Virus record (IMG/VR): IMGVR_UViG_3300042514_001262
Span: 37,888-101,887 of that record
Strand: one strand, 5' to 3'
DNA: 64,000 nt
DNA from: a virus
A model generated the notes under the pieces. It saw only the letters and a program-made list of their open reading frames with translations. It ran no database searches and was not told the origin of the DNA. Shown here in pieces: positions 63,305 through 64,000 of the stretch; within the stretch, counting starts at the first letter, position 1; the number at the start of each line of letters is the position of its first letter. The translations under genes were made by a program, and so were the position numbers.

Positions 63305-63931
63305 TTATTTTGTTTTACAAACCCATACCGCCTGAGAAAATTTATCTTGATTATAAGATTTAAGATTGTTTTCAACAACAGATTGCTCAATATCAGATTC
63401 AGTTATTTCACACCAATTCCAAATTTTGTCTTTAATTTCTGATTCATATATTTCTTTACTAACTGAATAATCGTGAGCTAAAATATAATCACCATTTTTA
63501 ATTAATTTTGAAAAAATCTTAAACTCTCCAATTTTCCATCCTCCATCACAAAGAACTATTGTTAATCCTTCTTGTTGAACAAAATCAACAACCTCTTGTT
63601 TAACTCCACTCCAATCTTCATTAAAGATATTTTCAACTCTAACATCAATTCCTTTTTCAATCATTTGATGATACCAAGGTTTTTCTGAAATATCGTAAGA
63701 TAAGATTTTAGTATTTAACTCTAACTCATCTGTAATGATTTTTAAAAACTCTGTAAATCCACCTAATGAGGTCCCAATTTCTAAAATTCTAACAGGTTTA
63801 ACTTCAGATATGAAATTATAAAAAACCTGATAGGCGTTATGACTTTGTTGTGCGGTATGCCCTCTAAAGGCAGATAAACTATCGTTTTCACTTAGGTTCG
63901 TAAACCTGGTTATATTTTCTTGTATATTCAT
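63305..63931 (-). CDS. SAM-dependent methyltransferase-like (class I fold)
   Basis: The product has 208 residues. Motif I RILEIGTSLGGFTEF lies at about residues 48-62, the acidic end of strand 2 is in ILSYDISEKPWY, and the later strand is LTIVLCDGGWK with DYILAHDYSV, as in CmcI/macrocin-type methyltransferases that act on sugars or small molecules. Adjacent to the glycosyltransferase-like gene, it may methylate a sugar or glycan intermediate. The substrate is not determinable from sequence. Confidence 0.65.
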   Translation of the reverse strand: MNIQENITRFTNLSENDSLSAFRGHTAQQSHNAYQVFYNFISEVKPVRILEIGTSLGGFTEFLKIITDELELNTKILSYDISEKPWYHQMIEKGIDVRVENIFNEDWSGVKQEVVDFVQQEGLTIVLCDGGWKIGEFKIFSKLIKNGDYILAHDYSVSKEIYESEIKDKIWNWCEITESDIEQSVVENNLKSYNQDKFSQAVWVCKTK

Positions 63932-63933
63932 AA

Positions 63934-64000
63934 TTAAAATCTTATATGTAAATTTCCTGATTTATCGTGAAATTCAAAACAACTCGGTAATAATCCTCTA
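63934..64000 (-). CDS. C-terminal end of a partial gene
   Basis: A minus-strand frame entering at the right edge ends at the TAA at 63934, two bases before the methyltransferase ATG. The visible end reads LPSCFEFHDKSGNLHIRF, which looks protein-like. Another frame ends at about 63946 and is less convincing. The product is unknown; by position it may belong to the same modification cluster. Confidence 0.45.
   Translation of the reverse strand, partial: RGLLPSCFEFHDKSGNLHIRF

Noticed and set aside
1-64000. tRNA or rRNA genes
   Set aside because: No gap is long enough and GC-rich enough, and no cloverleaf or conserved TTCAAAT-type arm set was found in the intergenic regions; TTCAAAT in the array repeat is not part of a tRNA fold.

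Overview
The window is a contiguous piece of a large, AT-rich, contractile-tailed phage genome of T4-like (myovirus) organisation, most likely infecting a member of the Bacteroidota, probably Flavobacteriia-like. Phage evidence: tail sheath, tail tube, tape measure, gp26-like hub factor, gp53-like, gp25-like and gp6-like baseplate proteins, plus a T4-type replication set (family B polymerase, DnaB-type helicase, UvsX-like recombinase, gp32-like SSB, FEN-type 5' nuclease, SNF2 helicase). Host evidence: two promoters match the Bacteroidota pattern TTTG-N19/20-TAnnTTTG (27016-27047 and 60262-60292), starts lack Shine-Dalgarno sequences, a fiber protein is built of SprB-type adhesin repeats, and a small protein has a DUF5522-like cysteine cluster. 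I see no terminase, portal, capsid or tRNA gene.

Layout. 1-20076 (minus strand): baseplate wedge and fibers, transcribed from gp25-like through gp6-like, a 1.6-kaa membrane-segment protein, several beta-rich proteins (one with a PKD domain) and a gp7/gpI-like wedge protein, to fibers with SprB repeats, a Thr/Pro stalk and a collagen-like shaft that runs off the left edge. 20069-26982 (minus): DUF5522-like protein, class II ribonucleotide reductase, helicase, unknown protein, 5' nuclease, UvsX and SSB, driven at least in part by a host-type promoter placed right after a terminator. 27099-51219 (minus): tail operon with a 2556-aa hub fusion, gp53-like, a 1680-aa protein with an OmpA-like segment, tape measure, small overlapping ORF, gp26-like, tube, a HAD-like protein, sheath and four upstream genes. 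51276-56966 (plus): SNF2 helicase, an RHH+HNH cassette, a superoxide dismutase-nuclease-like fusion, a neck-like structural protein and a small protein. 56959-57193: four regularly spaced 36-bp repeats with 30/31-bp spacers, CRISPR-like in geometry, squeezed between two convergent genes and overlapping both 3' ends. 57122-64000 (minus): small protein, DNA polymerase, small beta protein, a two-domain glycosyltransferase and a methyltransferase, interrupted by a second plus-strand RHH+HNH cassette.

How it works together: replication genes have host-like promoters, whereas many structural genes and the mobile cassettes carry an octamer TATTTAT(A/T/C) just before the start codon, a candidate phage-specific late signal. 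Hairpins follow the abundant products (SSB, tube, sheath), which would set expression steps within long polycistronic units. The items most worth following are the CRISPR-like mini-array, the SOD-nuclease fusion, the SprB-repeat fiber, the paired RHH/HNH cassettes and a possible frameshift between the gp26-like gene and the tape measure gene.
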